Notes: generated from the letters alone by a model not told the origin. DNA of 26,510 nucleotides from Candidatus Brocadiaceae bacterium (GCA_003551785.1 PUNP01000156.1:1-26510); one strand, 5' to 3'; counted from the first letter of the stretch, positions 7,475-17,309 are shown. Translations and numbers: made by a program.

Positions 7475-8809
7475 ATGGAGTATGAAAAGGATTCAGCCTG
7501 GGTATTGGAACAGATTTCAGAGCATAATGTCAAGTTCATAAAATTCTGGTTTACCGACGTTCTGGGTTCACTTAAGAGTTTTTCTGTGACGGATGACGAG
7601 CTTGCTGGTGCATTTGAGGACGGAATGGGTTTTGACGGTTCTTCTATAGAAGGTTATGCGCGGATAGAAGAAAGCGACATGATTGCTATGCCCGACCCGA
7701 GCACTTTTACGCTCCTGCCGTGGCGGAAAAATGAGAGCATCAACGTAGCCCGTATGTTCTGCGACATTGTTACCCCGGAAGGCAAGCCCTATGACGGTGA
7801 TCCTCGATATGCGCTTAAGCGTAACCTGGAGAAGGCTAAGGGGATGGGGTATGATTTCTATGCGGGGCCTGAACTTGAATATTTCTATTTTCGCAACAGC
7901 GAAAGCACCGAGACACTGGATTCGGGGGGGTATTTCGACCTGACTCCGCTGGATACGGCCAGTGACCTGCGTCGGGATACGATATTTACTTTGCGGAAGA
8001 TGGATATACCGGTGGAGTACAGCCACCATGAAGTCGCGCCGAGTCAGCATGAGATTGATCTTCGGTATCAGGAGGGGCTTAAAATGGCCGATGCCGCGAT
8101 GACTTACAGGCTGACAGTAAAGCAGATCGCATTGCAGCATGGTGTATATGCAACCTTTATGCCTAAGCCGCTTTTTGGCCACAACGGCAGCGGGATGCAT
8201 ACCCATATGTCACTTTTCAAGGGTGAACAGAATGCGTTCTTCGATCCGGAAGATGACTACAGTTTATCCGGGGAGGCCCGCTGTTTCATCGCCGGTCTTT
8301 TAGAGCATGCGAAGGAAATCACGGCTGTCGTCGCCCAATGGGTCAATTCTTATAAAAGGCTTGTTCCCGGGTATGAAGCCCCTGTTTATGTTTCCTGGGC
8401 AAGAAGAAATCGTTCGGCCCTCGTTCGGGTGCCCATGTATAAACCCGGCAAAGAAAAAGCAACACGTGTAGAATTTCGATGTCCAGACCCGGCTTGTAAT
8501 CCTTACCTTGCCTTTTCAGTCATGCTTGCCGCCGGTCTGAAAGGGATAAGAGAAAACTATGAACTGCCGCCCGCTGTCGAACAGGATATTTTCAGTATGA
8601 CACCACGACAGCGAGCTGAGCGGGAAATTGAGATGCTGCCCGGCGATTTGGGGGAAGCTATCGAAGTTACCGAAAAAAGTGATCTTGTGCGTGAAGCCCT
8701 TGGCGATCATGTCTTTGATAAGTTTATTGAAAACAAGAAAATAGAGTGGGATGCTTATCGAACGCATGTGAGCGAATATGAATTAAAAAAATATCTGCCG
8801 GTGCTTTAA
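7475..8809 (+). CDS. glnA: Glutamine synthetase type I (alpha-type)
   Basis: The 444-aa enzyme makes glutamine from glutamate, ammonia and ATP in the cytoplasm. It has the N-terminal beta-grasp segment (VKFIKFWFTDVLGSLKSF), the GFDGSSIEGY motif, the GPELEYFYF metal-site strand, the NGSGMHTHMS ATP-site motif, and KRLVPGYEAPVYVSWARRNR near the active site. Its length and the missing tyrosine adenylylation segment (NLYDLP type) place it with GSI-alpha enzymes, so control by GlnE adenylylation is unlikely. The start is fixed by GGAGG 7 nt upstream. An out-of-frame ATG at 7461 overlaps that site. A consensus sigma-54 promoter precedes the gene and a sigma-54 activator gene follows, so nitrogen-responsive transcription is likely. 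Confidence 0.97.
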   Translation: MEYEKDSAWVLEQISEHNVKFIKFWFTDVLGSLKSFSVTDDELAGAFEDGMGFDGSSIEGYARIEESDMIAMPDPSTFTLLPWRKNESINVARMFCDIVTPEGKPYDGDPRYALKRNLEKAKGMGYDFYAGPELEYFYFRNSESTETLDSGGYFDLTPLDTASDLRRDTIFTLRKMDIPVEYSHHEVAPSQHEIDLRYQEGLKMADAAMTYRLTVKQIALQHGVYATFMPKPLFGHNGSGMHTHMSLFKGEQNAFFDPEDDYSLSGEARCFIAGLLEHAKEITAVVAQWVNSYKRLVPGYEAPVYVSWARRNRSALVRVPMYKPGKEKATRVEFRCPDPACNPYLAFSVMLAAGLKGIRENYELPPAVEQDIFSMTPRQRAEREIEMLPGDLGEAIEVTEKSDLVREALGDHVFDKFIENKKIEWDAYRTHVSEYELKKYLPVL

Positions 8810-8868
8810 TACCTTAATTATGATTTTCTTGTTTTTTGGGGAATTGAGCAGTTTTTCATCTTTTTGTG

Positions 8869-8887
8869 TCGGCTGCCATTCTGCCGA
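8869..8887 (+). terminator. Weak inverted repeat between glnA and the activator gene
   Basis: TCGGC (8869-8873) and GCCGA (8883-8887) can pair around a 9-nt loop, followed by TTTGTT. It could attenuate transcription after glnA, but the stem is short. The rest of the 144-nt gap shows nothing further. Confidence 0.25.
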
Positions 8888-8953
8888 TTTGTTGGATGTC
8901 CACTATCAACCATCAACTAACACGACTTTTCCGGCTTGTGCGGGTTATGAATT

Positions 8954-10591
8954 ATGGAAAACACATCGGATAGTTCCAGGGAGACGCCATACAATAACCG
9001 TGAAGACCTTGAGATGAGCGTGCTGCGTGAGATCAGCGGGGCTATTGGTGGAGCGCTCAACATTGAAAAGGTTTTCGAAGATACGATGGATATTTTAGCC
9101 GAGGATCTGGACATGAAACGCGGCACGCTCGTGCTGCATGATAAGCTTTCCGATGAACTGACTATTGCCGCTGCTCACGGGTTAAGCTGTAAGGAGAAAG
9201 GCCGCGGACGCTATCGGATCGGTGAAGGTATCACGGGGAAGGTGGTCGAGAGCGGCGAGCCGGTGGCAGTCAGCGACATAAGCGCTAACAGCGCCTTTCT
9301 CGACAGGACCGGGGCGCGCAAGGGCGTAAAGAAACAAGGTAAAGTCTCTTTCGTCTGCGTGCCTATCAAGGTCGACAGTGAAATCGCGGGAGCGATAAGT
9401 ATCGACCGCCTGTTCAGCGACGAAATAACACTGGAGAAGGATAAGCGTTTGCTGGAAATTATCGCCGGCCTGGTCGGTCAGGCCATCAAAATAAACCGGA
9501 TGGTGCAGATGGAGCGGGAAGAACTCCAGCGGGAGAACCAGAGGCTGCGCAAAGACCTCCATTCCCGATACAGGTTCGGCAACATGGTCGCTGCAAGTGG
9601 TGCCATGCGGGATGTTATTGATACCGCCGCTACGGTTGCAAAGAGCAAAGCGACCGTCTTGCTCAGAGGAGAGACCGGCACCGGCAAGGAGCTGATCGCC
9701 AGCCTGATCCATTATAACAGCGAGCGGGCCGAAGGGCCGTTCATTAAAGTCAACTGCGGCGCCCTCGCCGAAACGCTGCTTGAAAGTGAGCTTTTCGGCC
9801 ATGAAAAAGGAGCGTTTACCGGGGCCGTTGAGCAGCGTAAGGGACGTTTTGAACTGGCTGACGGCGGCACTATATTCCTTGATGAGATCGGCGATATCAG
9901 TGGACGTCTGCAGGTAAAATTGCTGCGGGTGCTCCAGGAAAAAGAATTTGAGAAAGTCGGCAGCAGCCAGACAATCAGTACGGATACCCGGGTAGTTGCC
10001 GCAACGAATTCGGATTTGGAAAAACAGATGAGGGATGGCCGGTTCCGGGAAGACCTTTTTTACCGGCTCAATGTTATCCCGATTTTTATCCCACCGCTGC
10101 GTAACCGCCGCGAGGATATTCCTTTTCTGGTCGATTTTTTCCTTCAAAAATACAACAAAGAATATAACAAAAACGTTTCAAGCCTCTCGCGTGAGGTGCT
10201 TGATACTCTGTTGGCTTTCTCATGGCCGGGGAACGTCAGAGAACTCGAAAGCTGTATCGAAAGAGCGGTAGTGCTCAGTCAACGCGGTACAATTACCTCC
10301 GAACTGCTGCCAGTGTCCATACGAAGCATGGGGGCTGATGGGGCCGGTAATAATAAAGCAACCGGTAGCGAAAGAAAGGTTTCAGCAGAAAGCTTAGTGG
10401 GCGGGCTGCTTGCCGCACAACCTGAAGGTAATGCCTGTGAGGCGGTGATGTTACAAGTCGAAAAGATATTATATCTGAAAGTGCTGGAAAAACACAATTA
10501 TATACAAACTAAAGCGGCCGAAGAGCTGGGAGTCAGCCGTAATACCGTGAGAAAGAAAATTAAAGAACTTGGGATTGGGCATGAATCATAA
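8954..10591 (+). CDS. Sigma-54-dependent transcriptional activator (GAF-AAA+-Fis HTH)
   Basis: The 545-aa protein has an N-terminal GAF sensor domain (about residues 20-185), a coiled linker (MEREELQRENQRLRKDL), a sigma-54 AAA+ activator domain and a Fis-type DNA-binding end. In the AAA+ part are Walker A GETGTGKE (from 239), the GAFTGA loop that contacts sigma-54 (286-291), Walker B FLDEIGD (D310, E311), and the WPGNVREL segment. The C-terminal helix-turn-helix is TKAAEELGVSRNTVRKKI. There is no receiver domain, so it is NifA/NorR-like rather than a two-component NtrC. GAF domains of NifA proteins can bind 2-oxoglutarate. Its location between glnA (with a sigma-54 promoter) and carA suggests that it controls nitrogen or glutamine genes. 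Signal and targets are inferred. It overlaps carA by 11 nt. Confidence 0.93.
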   Translation: MENTSDSSRETPYNNREDLEMSVLREISGAIGGALNIEKVFEDTMDILAEDLDMKRGTLVLHDKLSDELTIAAAHGLSCKEKGRGRYRIGEGITGKVVESGEPVAVSDISANSAFLDRTGARKGVKKQGKVSFVCVPIKVDSEIAGAISIDRLFSDEITLEKDKRLLEIIAGLVGQAIKINRMVQMEREELQRENQRLRKDLHSRYRFGNMVAASGAMRDVIDTAATVAKSKATVLLRGETGTGKELIASLIHYNSERAEGPFIKVNCGALAETLLESELFGHEKGAFTGAVEQRKGRFELADGGTIFLDEIGDISGRLQVKLLRVLQEKEFEKVGSSQTISTDTRVVAATNSDLEKQMRDGRFREDLFYRLNVIPIFIPPLRNRREDIPFLVDFFLQKYNKEYNKNVSSLSREVLDTLLAFSWPGNVRELESCIERAVVLSQRGTITSELLPVSIRSMGADGAGNNKATGSERKVSAESLVGGLLAAQPEGNACEAVMLQVEKILYLKVLEKHNYIQTKAAEELGVSRNTVRKKIKELGIGHES

Positions 10592-11684
10592 TGAAAAAAT
10601 AAAAGGTGCCATCGCGCTTGAAGACGGACGGGTTTTTGAAGGTGTTTCTTTCGGAGCCGAGGGAATTAAAACAGGGGAAGTCGTATTCAATACCGGCATG
10701 ACCGGCTATCAGGAAGTCATTACCGACCCGTCGTATAAAGGGCAAGTCGTCACGATGACCTATCCTTTAATAGGAAATTATGGATATAATCACAGGGATG
10801 AAGAGTCCGCCGGGCCTCAGCTTGAAGGTTTTATCACCAGGGAATACTGTCCTTATCCTTCCAATCACGAGTCTGTGGGGGCTTTAGGGGATTATTTGCG
10901 AGCGCATGATGTAGTGGCACTCAGCGAGATAGATACGCGCGCATTAACCCGCCATATCCGGCTTGCCGGTGCGATGCGTTCGGCCATGGCTGCCGGCGAT
11001 CACGATGTAGATGAACTCATTCAAATGGCCGTTGATTCGCCTACACTTTCCGAGCGCGACCTCGTCAGCGAGGTTACCTGCAGCCAAACGTATGACTTTG
11101 AATGTGACTGGGGATCGCCCGGCGGCGGTTCAAGGGTTGTGCTGTATGATTTCGGGCTTAAATTAAATATCGCTCGCTGCCTGGCAGCCGCCGGATGCAA
11201 AGTGCGCATCGTTCCGGCCACAACGCCGGCCGAAAAAATTCTGCAGATGGATCCCGATGGTATTATGCTTTCCAACGGCCCCGGCGACCCCGTAGCGGTG
11301 GGCTATGCCGTAGAGGAGATCAAGAAACTTATCGGCATCAAACCAATTTTCGGAATATGTCTCGGACATCAATTGCTTGCGCTCGCGCTTGGGGCACGTA
11401 CTTACAAACTTAAATTCGGGCATCACGGCTCGAACCATCCGGTGAAAAACGTCCAAACAGGGCAAATAGGGATTACGTCCCAAAACCATGGCTTTTGCGT
11501 GGATATGGATACTCTGGCGGATGACGAAATTGAGGTGACCCATATGAACCTGAACGATCAAACGGTGGAGGGCTTCAGGCATAAGGAATTGCCTTTGATG
11601 TGTGTGCAGCACCATCCCGAAGCCGCACCCGGGCCGCACGATGCGCAGTCGCTGTTCGGTTCTTTTAAGAAAATGATGACGTAA
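10581..11684 (+). CDS. carA: Carbamoyl-phosphate synthase small (glutaminase) subunit
   Basis: CarA hydrolyses glutamine and passes ammonia to CarB to make carbamoyl phosphate for pyrimidine and arginine synthesis. The N-terminal CPSase domain begins GAIALEDGRVFEGVSFG. The C-terminal class I glutaminase has GICLGHQLLALALG with nucleophile Cys260, and HHPEAAPGP with His345 and Glu347. Length (367 aa) is normal. An upstream TTG at 10569 keeps the frame open, but ATG 10581 gives the expected N-terminus. This start overlaps the end of the sigma-54 activator by 11 nt, so translation is probably coupled. hisH follows 18 nt downstream and carB after that. Confidence 0.96.
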   Translation: MNHNEKIKGAIALEDGRVFEGVSFGAEGIKTGEVVFNTGMTGYQEVITDPSYKGQVVTMTYPLIGNYGYNHRDEESAGPQLEGFITREYCPYPSNHESVGALGDYLRAHDVVALSEIDTRALTRHIRLAGAMRSAMAAGDHDVDELIQMAVDSPTLSERDLVSEVTCSQTYDFECDWGSPGGGSRVVLYDFGLKLNIARCLAAAGCKVRIVPATTPAEKILQMDPDGIMLSNGPGDPVAVGYAVEEIKKLIGIKPIFGICLGHQLLALALGARTYKLKFGHHGSNHPVKNVQTGQIGITSQNHGFCVDMDTLADDEIEVTHMNLNDQTVEGFRHKELPLMCVQHHPEAAPGPHDAQSLFGSFKKMMT

Positions 11685-11702
11685 TTTTTGCAGGATTTCA
11701 TT

Positions 11703-12311
11703 ATGATTGCTATAGTCGATTACAAGGTAGGAAATATTCGAAGTGTCATGTTTGCTTTGCAAAGGCTCAGTATTGACGTTCGTTTAACCTCTGCCGTTAC
11801 TGAACTCGAAGTGGCTGACGGCATTATTTTGCCGGGGGTTGGAGCTTTTTCTCTGGCGATGCAGGAACTAAAAAAACGGAAATTGGCTGGGCCGCTTAGA
11901 GACATGGCCGGCAAGGGAAAACCGCTGCTGGGGATATGTGTCGGGCATCAGCTGCTTTTTTCCGAAAGTGAAGAGTTTGGTTTGCATCAGGGGCTTGGTC
12001 TGGTTGCGGGCAGGGTCACTCGTTTCGGGCCCTGTGCCAAAATCCCGCATATGGGATGGAATCAGGTACACCAGGTGAAAGATTCGGTGCTTTTCGATGG
12101 TATAGAAAATGATTCTTTTTTTTACTTTGCCCATTCTTATTACACTGAACCGGCTGATGATGCCGTATCACTTGGCAAAACGGAATACGGGCCATCTTTT
12201 ACCGCCTGCGTTCAGTGGGAAAACATATTCGGCGTTCAGTTCCACCCGGAAAAAAGCGGTGAGAAGGGGGAAAGAATGCTTGCGAATTTTTGTCGTTATT
12301 GTGAACAATGA
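11703..12311 (+). CDS. hisH: Imidazole glycerol phosphate synthase glutaminase subunit
   Basis: HisH supplies ammonia from glutamine to HisF in histidine synthesis. The 202-aa protein starts MIAIVDYKVGNIRSV, as the family does, and has LPGVGAF, the nucleophile loop GICVGHQLLF (Cys79), the HMGWNQV segment, and FGVQFHPEKS (His181, Glu183). The catalytic triad is complete. ATG 11703 is preceded by AGGA 7 nt upstream; an earlier TTG at 11688 is less likely. Placement between carA and carB is unusual and no hisF or other his gene is in the window. All three genes in this run concern glutamine amide transfer. It could be a second HisH paralogue or the only copy. Confidence 0.93.
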   Translation: MIAIVDYKVGNIRSVMFALQRLSIDVRLTSAVTELEVADGIILPGVGAFSLAMQELKKRKLAGPLRDMAGKGKPLLGICVGHQLLFSESEEFGLHQGLGLVAGRVTRFGPCAKIPHMGWNQVHQVKDSVLFDGIENDSFFYFAHSYYTEPADDAVSLGKTEYGPSFTACVQWENIFGVQFHPEKSGEKGERMLANFCRYCEQ

Positions 12312-12335
12312 TCCTGTGAACTACAAAAATATCAT

Positions 12336-15300
12336 ATGCCAAAACGAACAGATATAGAGAAAATACTGATACTGGGTTCCGGCCCTATCGTGATAGGACA
12401 AGCTTGTGAATTCGATTATTCAGGCACCCAGGCGTGCAAAGCTATTCGTGAGGAAGGGTATGAAGTCATACTGCTGAATTCCAACCCTGCGACCATCATG
12501 ACCGATCCCGTCATGGCGGATAAAACCTATGTCGAGCCAATAACGGTCGATGCGCTGGAAAAGGTACTGAAACGAGAAAAGCCGGATGCCATGCTCGCGA
12601 CGCTCGGCGGGCAGACCGCCCTCAATGTCGCCGTCCAGGCCTGGGAAGCCGGCATTCTCGATAAATATTCCGTTGATATGATTGGTGCTGATTATGACGC
12701 GATTCAGTGTGCGGAGGATCGCGATCTGTTCCGCACCGCACTCCAGGAAATAGGCGTGGATATTGCCCGCAGCCGTGCCGTACGGAACTTGAAAGACGCC
12801 GAAGAAACCGCTGCCGGGTTCGGATTTCCCGTCCTGCTTCGTCCAAGCTTCACTTTAGGTGGCACGGGCGCTTCAATCGCCTATAATGCTGAAGAGTTCA
12901 GGGAAGCCGCCGCACTCTCTATGGAGCTCAGCCTTATCAACGAAGTGCTGGTTGAGGAGTCCATTTTGGGCTGGAAAGAATACGAGCTGGAAGTTATGCG
13001 TGATAAAAAGGATAACGTCGTTATTATCTGCGCGATAGAAAATCTTGACCCCATGGGAATCCATACCGGTGACTCCATCACAGTTGCTCCCGCTCAGACG
13101 CTTACCGATGCTCAGTATCAGAAGATGCGTGATGATGCGCTAAAAATCATCCGACGGGTCGGTGTGGAGACAGGCGGCTCCAACATACAATTTGCTGTTT
13201 GCCCTGAAACCGGTCGGATGGTGACGATTGAGATGAATCCCAGGGTTTCCCGGTCATCTGCGCTGGCCAGTAAGGCTACTGGTTTTCCGATTGCCAAGTT
13301 CGCTGCTAAGCTCGCCTTGGGCTATACGCTTGATGAAATTCCCAACGATATTACCCAGGAGACCCCCGCATGTTTTGAACCCTCTATCGATTACTGTGTG
13401 ACTAAAATTCCCCGGTTTACTTTCGAAAAATTTGCCGATACAGATGATACACTGAATGTCTCGATGAAGTCCGTCGGCGAGACCATGGCTATAGGGCGGA
13501 CTTTTAAGGAGTCCTTGCAAAAAGGGCTTCGAGGGCTTGAGACCGGATTGGAAGGATTGGGGCAGTGTGGTGACGAGTGCGTCAACCTGGAAAAAATAGC
13601 TGATGAATTGCGGCGTCCCAATATCAATCGCCTCTTTTATGTCAAAGCTGCTCTTAAAAATAATATGAGTGTGGATGAAATTTACAAGCTCAGCCGCATT
13701 GATCCCTGGTTTATCAATAACATCGCCGACATTGTCCGGATGGAAAGTCAAATAAGTGATGCGGATGTTATGACGCCTGATTTGATGAGAAATGCCAAAC
13801 GGTATGGGTTCTCCGACCCTCAGCTGGGCCGCATTACCGGCCAAAGCGAAGAGGAAATTCGGGCAGTCCGCAAAGAAATGGGGATCAAGCCTACATACAA
13901 ACTGGTCGATACCTGCGCTGCTGAATTTGAAGCGTATACGCCGTATTACTACTCCACTTACGGAACCGAGGATGAGAGCCGGAGCAGTGATAAACCGAAA
14001 ATACTGATAATCGGCGGTGGCCCCAATCGCATAGGGCAGGGGCTTGAGTTCGACTATTGCTGCGTGCATGCTTCACTTGCGCTGCGTGAACTCGGTTACG
14101 ACACGATAATGGTCAATTCCAACCCCGAAACTGTATCGACCGATTACGATATCTCCAGCCGTTTGTATTTTGAGCCGCTGACGTATGAGGATGTGCTGAA
14201 TATTATTGAGAGCGAACGTCCTGAAGGCATAATCGTGCAGCTTGGCGGTCAGACGCCCCTGAATCTGGCCAACAGACTGGCCGAGGCGGGAGTTACAATA
14301 CTGGGCACTTCTCCCGAAGCTATCGACAGGGCCGAGGATAGGAAAATGTTCCGTGAGCTGATCGAAAAGCTCGGCTTGAAGCAGGCCCCCAGCGATACTG
14401 CTGTCTCCTATGAAGGTGCCAGGAAGATAGCGGCGGATATCGGTTACCCCGTGCTCGTTCGCCCCTCCTACGTCCTCGGCGGTCGTGCTATGGTCATAGC
14501 ATGGAAGGAATCGGAGTTGGAAGACGTTGTCAGCGAGGCGCTTAAAGCAGGGCCGGGCCATCCGATTCTGATCGATAAGTTTCTGGATGATGCGATCGAG
14601 GCGGACGTCGATGCCGTGAGCGACGGCAAAGATGTGATCATCGGCGGGGTGATGGAACATATTGAAGAAGCCGGTGTGCACAGCGGCGACAGCGCGATGG
14701 TGCTGCCCGTCTGTTCGCTCAATGAGGATGTCGTCGGTGAAATCAAGACCAAAACGCGTCAGATGGCGCTCGAACTCGGGGTGGTCGGTTTGATGAACGT
14801 TCAATTTGCCGTAAAAGACGGTGAAATATACGTGCTCGAGATCAACCCCCGGGCCTCCCGAACTGTACCCTTTGTGTCAAAAGCAACGGGGCTGCCACTG
14901 GCCATGGTCGCGTCCAAAGCTATGGCCGGAATAAGTTTGGCTGAGCAGGGAGGATTAGCCGATCCTGAACCGCCATATTATGCAGTGAAAGAATCCGTGC
15001 TGCCGTTCAGTAAATTTCGCGGTTCCGACCCGGTTCTCAGTCCGGAAATGAAGTCGACCGGAGAAGTGATGGGTATCGACAGCACTTTTGCCCTGGCGTT
15101 TGCTAAAAGTCAGATATCGGCCGGTCTTGATATGCCGCCGGAAGGAAAAGTGTTTATCAGTGTTCGTGAAGTGGATAAGGCGTCGGTAGCTGCTATTGCG
15201 CGAGTTCTCCGGAATTTGGATTACGAATTATTGGCCACGAGCGGCACGGCGGCTGTTTTGCATGATGCCGGCCTGGAAGTTCAGAAGGTGCCTAAAATCG

Positions 15301-15596
15301 CCGAAGGCCGCCCCAACATACTCGATTTCATCAAAAGTCGGGAGGTCGGACTGATCATTAACACCCCCAGCGGCCCAGTCCCGCATAAAGATGAAATACA
15401 CATTCGGGGTGAGGCGGTGCGCCACAACGTGGCGCTCGTGACGACGATGGCTGCCGCAAGGGCTTGTGTTGGGGCTATTGAAGCTCTGGAAAAGGGAGAT
15501 TATGACATTAGAAGCCTGCAGGAGATTCATCGTGAAGAGGGAAATGTGCCGGATGAATTGGCGCCCTCTGAAAATGTCGTAAACGGGAAGATTTAA
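12336..15596 (+). CDS. carB: Carbamoyl-phosphate synthase large subunit
   Basis: CarB uses ammonia from CarA, bicarbonate and two ATP. The 1086 residues show the expected internal duplication. The N-half begins [20 protein letters not shown] and the C-half (from about residue 555) begins [19 protein letters not shown]. Each half carries an ATP-grasp domain with [16 protein letters not shown] or [18 protein letters not shown]-terminal MGS-type regulatory domain (about 935-1070) contains [17 protein letters not shown] and LIINTPSG. No truncation or frameshift is seen. It starts 24 nt after hisH with only a weak ribosome site, as expected within an operon. Confidence 0.97.
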   Translation: MPKRTDIEKILILGSGPIVIGQACEFDYSGTQACKAIREEGYEVILLNSNPATIMTDPVMADKTYVEPITVDALEKVLKREKPDAMLATLGGQTALNVAVQAWEAGILDKYSVDMIGADYDAIQCAEDRDLFRTALQEIGVDIARSRAVRNLKDAEETAAGFGFPVLLRPSFTLGGTGASIAYNAEEFREAAALSMELSLINEVLVEESILGWKEYELEVMRDKKDNVVIICAIENLDPMGIHTGDSITVAPAQTLTDAQYQKMRDDALKIIRRVGVETGGSNIQFAVCPETGRMVTIEMNPRVSRSSALASKATGFPIAKFAAKLALGYTLDEIPNDITQETPACFEPSIDYCVTKIPRFTFEKFADTDDTLNVSMKSVGETMAIGRTFKESLQKGLRGLETGLEGLGQCGDECVNLEKIADELRRPNINRLFYVKAALKNNMSVDEIYKLSRIDPWFINNIADIVRMESQISDADVMTPDLMRNAKRYGFSDPQLGRITGQSEEEIRAVRKEMGIKPTYKLVDTCAAEFEAYTPYYYSTYGTEDESRSSDKPKILIIGGGPNRIGQGLEFDYCCVHASLALRELGYDTIMVNSNPETVSTDYDISSRLYFEPLTYEDVLNIIESERPEGIIVQLGGQTPLNLANRLAEAGVTILGTSPEAIDRAEDRKMFRELIEKLGLKQAPSDTAVSYEGARKIAADIGYPVLVRPSYVLGGRAMVIAWKESELEDVVSEALKAGPGHPILIDKFLDDAIEADVDAVSDGKDVIIGGVMEHIEEAGVHSGDSAMVLPVCSLNEDVVGEIKTKTRQMALELGVVGLMNVQFAVKDGEIYVLEINPRASRTVPFVSKATGLPLAMVASKAMAGISLAEQGGLADPEPPYYAVKESVLPFSKFRGSDPVLSPEMKSTGEVMGIDSTFALAFAKSQISAGLDMPPEGKVFISVREVDKASVAAIARVLRNLDYELLATSGTAAVLHDAGLEVQKVPKIAEGRPNILDFIKSREVGLIINTPSGPVPHKDEIHIRGEAVRHNVALVTTMAAARACVGAIEALEKGDYDIRSLQEIHREEGNVPDELAPSENVVNGKI

Positions 15597-15770
15597 GAAA
15601 ATCCCGGGATTGCAAATACGCAAAAAACCTTACAGCGCCAATCCCTCGGTCGTTTGTAAAAATTTATTATTATTATTATAATATGTGATTCAATGCGAAT
15701 TTGTCATTTTTCGCGAGTCCTCAGGGAAAAATTTGGTTTTTACTCCGGCGCAGAGGCCGGCGGGGCTCCG
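15597..15770. other. Intergenic region with a palindrome and a (TTA)5 tract
   Basis: Right after carB there is a perfect 12-nt palindrome AATCCCGGGATT (15600-15611) without a loop or T-run, so it is not a convincing terminator. A TTA repeat of five units lies at 15664-15678. The GC-rich stretch 15740-15770 contains CCGGC/GCCGG arms. No ORF is supported here. Confidence 0.4.
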
Positions 15771-15800
15771 TTGTATATTTGACTGAATACTTATTATTAT
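15771..15800 (+). promoter_or_regulatory. Possible sigma-70 promoter of rpmE
   Basis: TTGTAT (15771-15776), 18 nt, then TATTAT (15795-15800; 5 of 6 bases of TATAAT) lies about 30 nt upstream of rpmE. The -35 match is poor (3 of 6), so this is tentative. Confidence 0.3.
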
Positions 15801-15831
15801 CGATTTTTACAGTTTTCTTAGGAGATAAGCC

Positions 15832-16083
15832 ATGAAAGAAGGTATCCATCCGGAATATACGAATTGTGAAGTAAAATGTGGTTGCGGTGAGACTTTCACT
15901 ACCCGAGCCACCGTAGATAATATCAGGGTTGAAGTCTGTTCCCAATGCCATCCGTTCTTTACCGGGAAGCAAAAGTTTCTTGACAGTGCCGGGCGGGTCG
16001 AGAAGTTTAATCGCCGCTGGGGGAAATCTATCGAGGAGAAAAAAGGCGCTATCGCCGGAAATTCCGGGAATGATACTGAATGA
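15832..16083 (+). CDS. rpmE: Ribosomal protein bL31, zinc-binding form
   Basis: The 83-aa protein begins [22 protein letters not shown] and contains [15 protein letters not shown], the L31 signature. Cys16, Cys18, Cys36 and Cys39 form the zinc-binding set, so this is the zinc (C+) version of L31 on the 50S subunit. The C-terminal tail is slightly longer than usual. TAGGAG lies 8 nt upstream of the ATG. prfA starts 3 nt after the stop; the rpmE-prfA pair is a common bacterial arrangement. Confidence 0.96.
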   Translation: MKEGIHPEYTNCEVKCGCGETFTTRATVDNIRVEVCSQCHPFFTGKQKFLDSAGRVEKFNRRWGKSIEEKKGAIAGNSGNDTE

Positions 16084-16086
16084 TAG

Positions 16087-17196
16087 ATGGTAACAGAATT
16101 TAACAATCAAATTAAAGAAACTGTGAAGAGGGCTTTGAGGGAGAAGGTCGAGCGTAGAAAAGAACTAGAAAGGATGCTTTCCGATCCTGAGTTGGTTTCG
16201 AAAGGAGGACAGTACGCCGAAATCGCACGTGAACATGGTGAGCTGAACAGTTTTGCCGATGTCTATTCACGGCTTTTCGATCTCGATGAGCGGCGCCGCG
16301 AAGCACGCGAATTTGAAGACGACGTAGATGAAGACCCCGAGATGCAGGAACTCGCCGACGCCGAATTGGAAAGCGTCGAAAAACTGGAAAGTCAACTATA
16401 CGACCAGGCTGTAGCGCTTTTGTGTACGGATTTGGAAAATAAAAACCGTAATGTCGTCATGGAAATAAGGGCTGGAACCGGCGGGCAGGAAGCCTCCCTT
16501 TTCGCTTCGGATTTACTCAGAATGTACACCAATTTCTCTACTAAGAAAGGGTGGAAAATTCGTGTGCTGGACCGCGGCTTGACCAATATGGGCGGTATCA
16601 AGCATATTACTATCGAGATTAAAGGTGTTGATGTGTGGAATTATCTCCAGTTCGAAAGCGGGGGGCACCGCGTGCAAAGAGTGCCGGAAACCGAATCGCA
16701 GGGGCGAATCCATACCAGCCTGGCAACCGTGGCCGTACTGCCGCAAGCTAAACAGGTGGACATAGAAATCAATCCTGACGACCTTGAATTTGAATATATG
16801 CGCTCCCAGGGCCCAGGCGGGCAAAGTGTCAATAAGGTTAATTCCTGCGTCCGTATTACTCATAAGCCTACGGGAATTGCTGTAAAGTGTCAGGAAGAAA
16901 AATCACAGCATAAAAACAGGAAACTGGCCCTGGAGTTGCTGAGAACGAAACTTTATGAAAAGAAACTTGAAGCGCAAAAAAAAGAACGCGACGCCCTGCG
17001 CCGTGATCAAATTGGAAGCGGTGATCGTAATCAGCGGATTCGCACCTATAACTTTCCTCAAGACAGAATCACCGATCATCGCATAGGTTATGATGTTTTC
17101 GGTATCGAAAAAGTTCTCATGGGCGATATTGATGAATTGATCGCCAAACTTCAGGAACATGACAGGAACCTGATGTTGGAACAACTGGCCGGATGA
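16087..17196 (+). CDS. prfA: Peptide chain release factor 1
   Basis: RF1 reads UAA and UAG stop codons and triggers release of the finished protein. The 369-aa sequence has the N-terminal coiled helical domain, the stop-codon recognition tripeptide P-E-T at 200-202 (RF1 type P-x-T, not the SPF of RF2) in RVPETESQGRIHTS, and the catalytic GGQ at 244-246 in SQGPGGQSVNKVNS. The ending DRNQRIRTYNFPQDRITDHR is typical. It follows rpmE by 3 nt and ends before a strong hairpin terminator. The methyltransferase gene prmC, often next, is not here. Confidence 0.97.
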   Translation: MVTEFNNQIKETVKRALREKVERRKELERMLSDPELVSKGGQYAEIAREHGELNSFADVYSRLFDLDERRREAREFEDDVDEDPEMQELADAELESVEKLESQLYDQAVALLCTDLENKNRNVVMEIRAGTGGQEASLFASDLLRMYTNFSTKKGWKIRVLDRGLTNMGGIKHITIEIKGVDVWNYLQFESGGHRVQRVPETESQGRIHTSLATVAVLPQAKQVDIEINPDDLEFEYMRSQGPGGQSVNKVNSCVRITHKPTGIAVKCQEEKSQHKNRKLALELLRTKLYEKKLEAQKKERDALRRDQIGSGDRNQRIRTYNFPQDRITDHRIGYDVFGIEKVLMGDIDELIAKLQEHDRNLMLEQLAG

Positions 17197-17278
17197 AATT
17201 GATTTTGCCTTTGGGAAGACAACAAGAAGCCGTGGCCGAAAGGCCGGCAATAAGCAAATGCATCAACTGCAAGTGCAG

Positions 17279-17309
17279 CTGCGCCCCGGTCGGGGCGCAG
17301 TAATTTTAA
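17279..17309 (+). terminator. Rho-independent terminator after prfA
   Basis: Nine-base GC-rich arms CTGCGCCCC (17279-17287) and GGGGCGCAG (17292-17300) pair perfectly around GGTC, followed by TAATTTTAAT. Directly upstream are a GGCC-GAAA-GGCC hairpin (17234-17245) and a CTGCA/TGCAG hairpin (17267-17278). The stem is strong; the U-run is short and interrupted. Confidence 0.75.

Noticed and set aside
7568..8206. 212-codon minus-strand frame inside glnA, and similar ones in carB (13254-14069, 14073-14804)
   Set aside because: They are shadows of conserved genes with no independent ribosome site or motif.
9182..10147. Long open frame of 321 codons on the minus strand inside the sigma-54 activator gene
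   Set aside because: It lies fully antisense to a clear conserved gene, has no recognisable motif, and mirrors the codon bias of the real gene.
15717..15735. Fourth copy of the MITE-like repeat
   Set aside because: Only AGTCCTCAG (9 nt) matches the terminal repeat; no interior block or second end is found.
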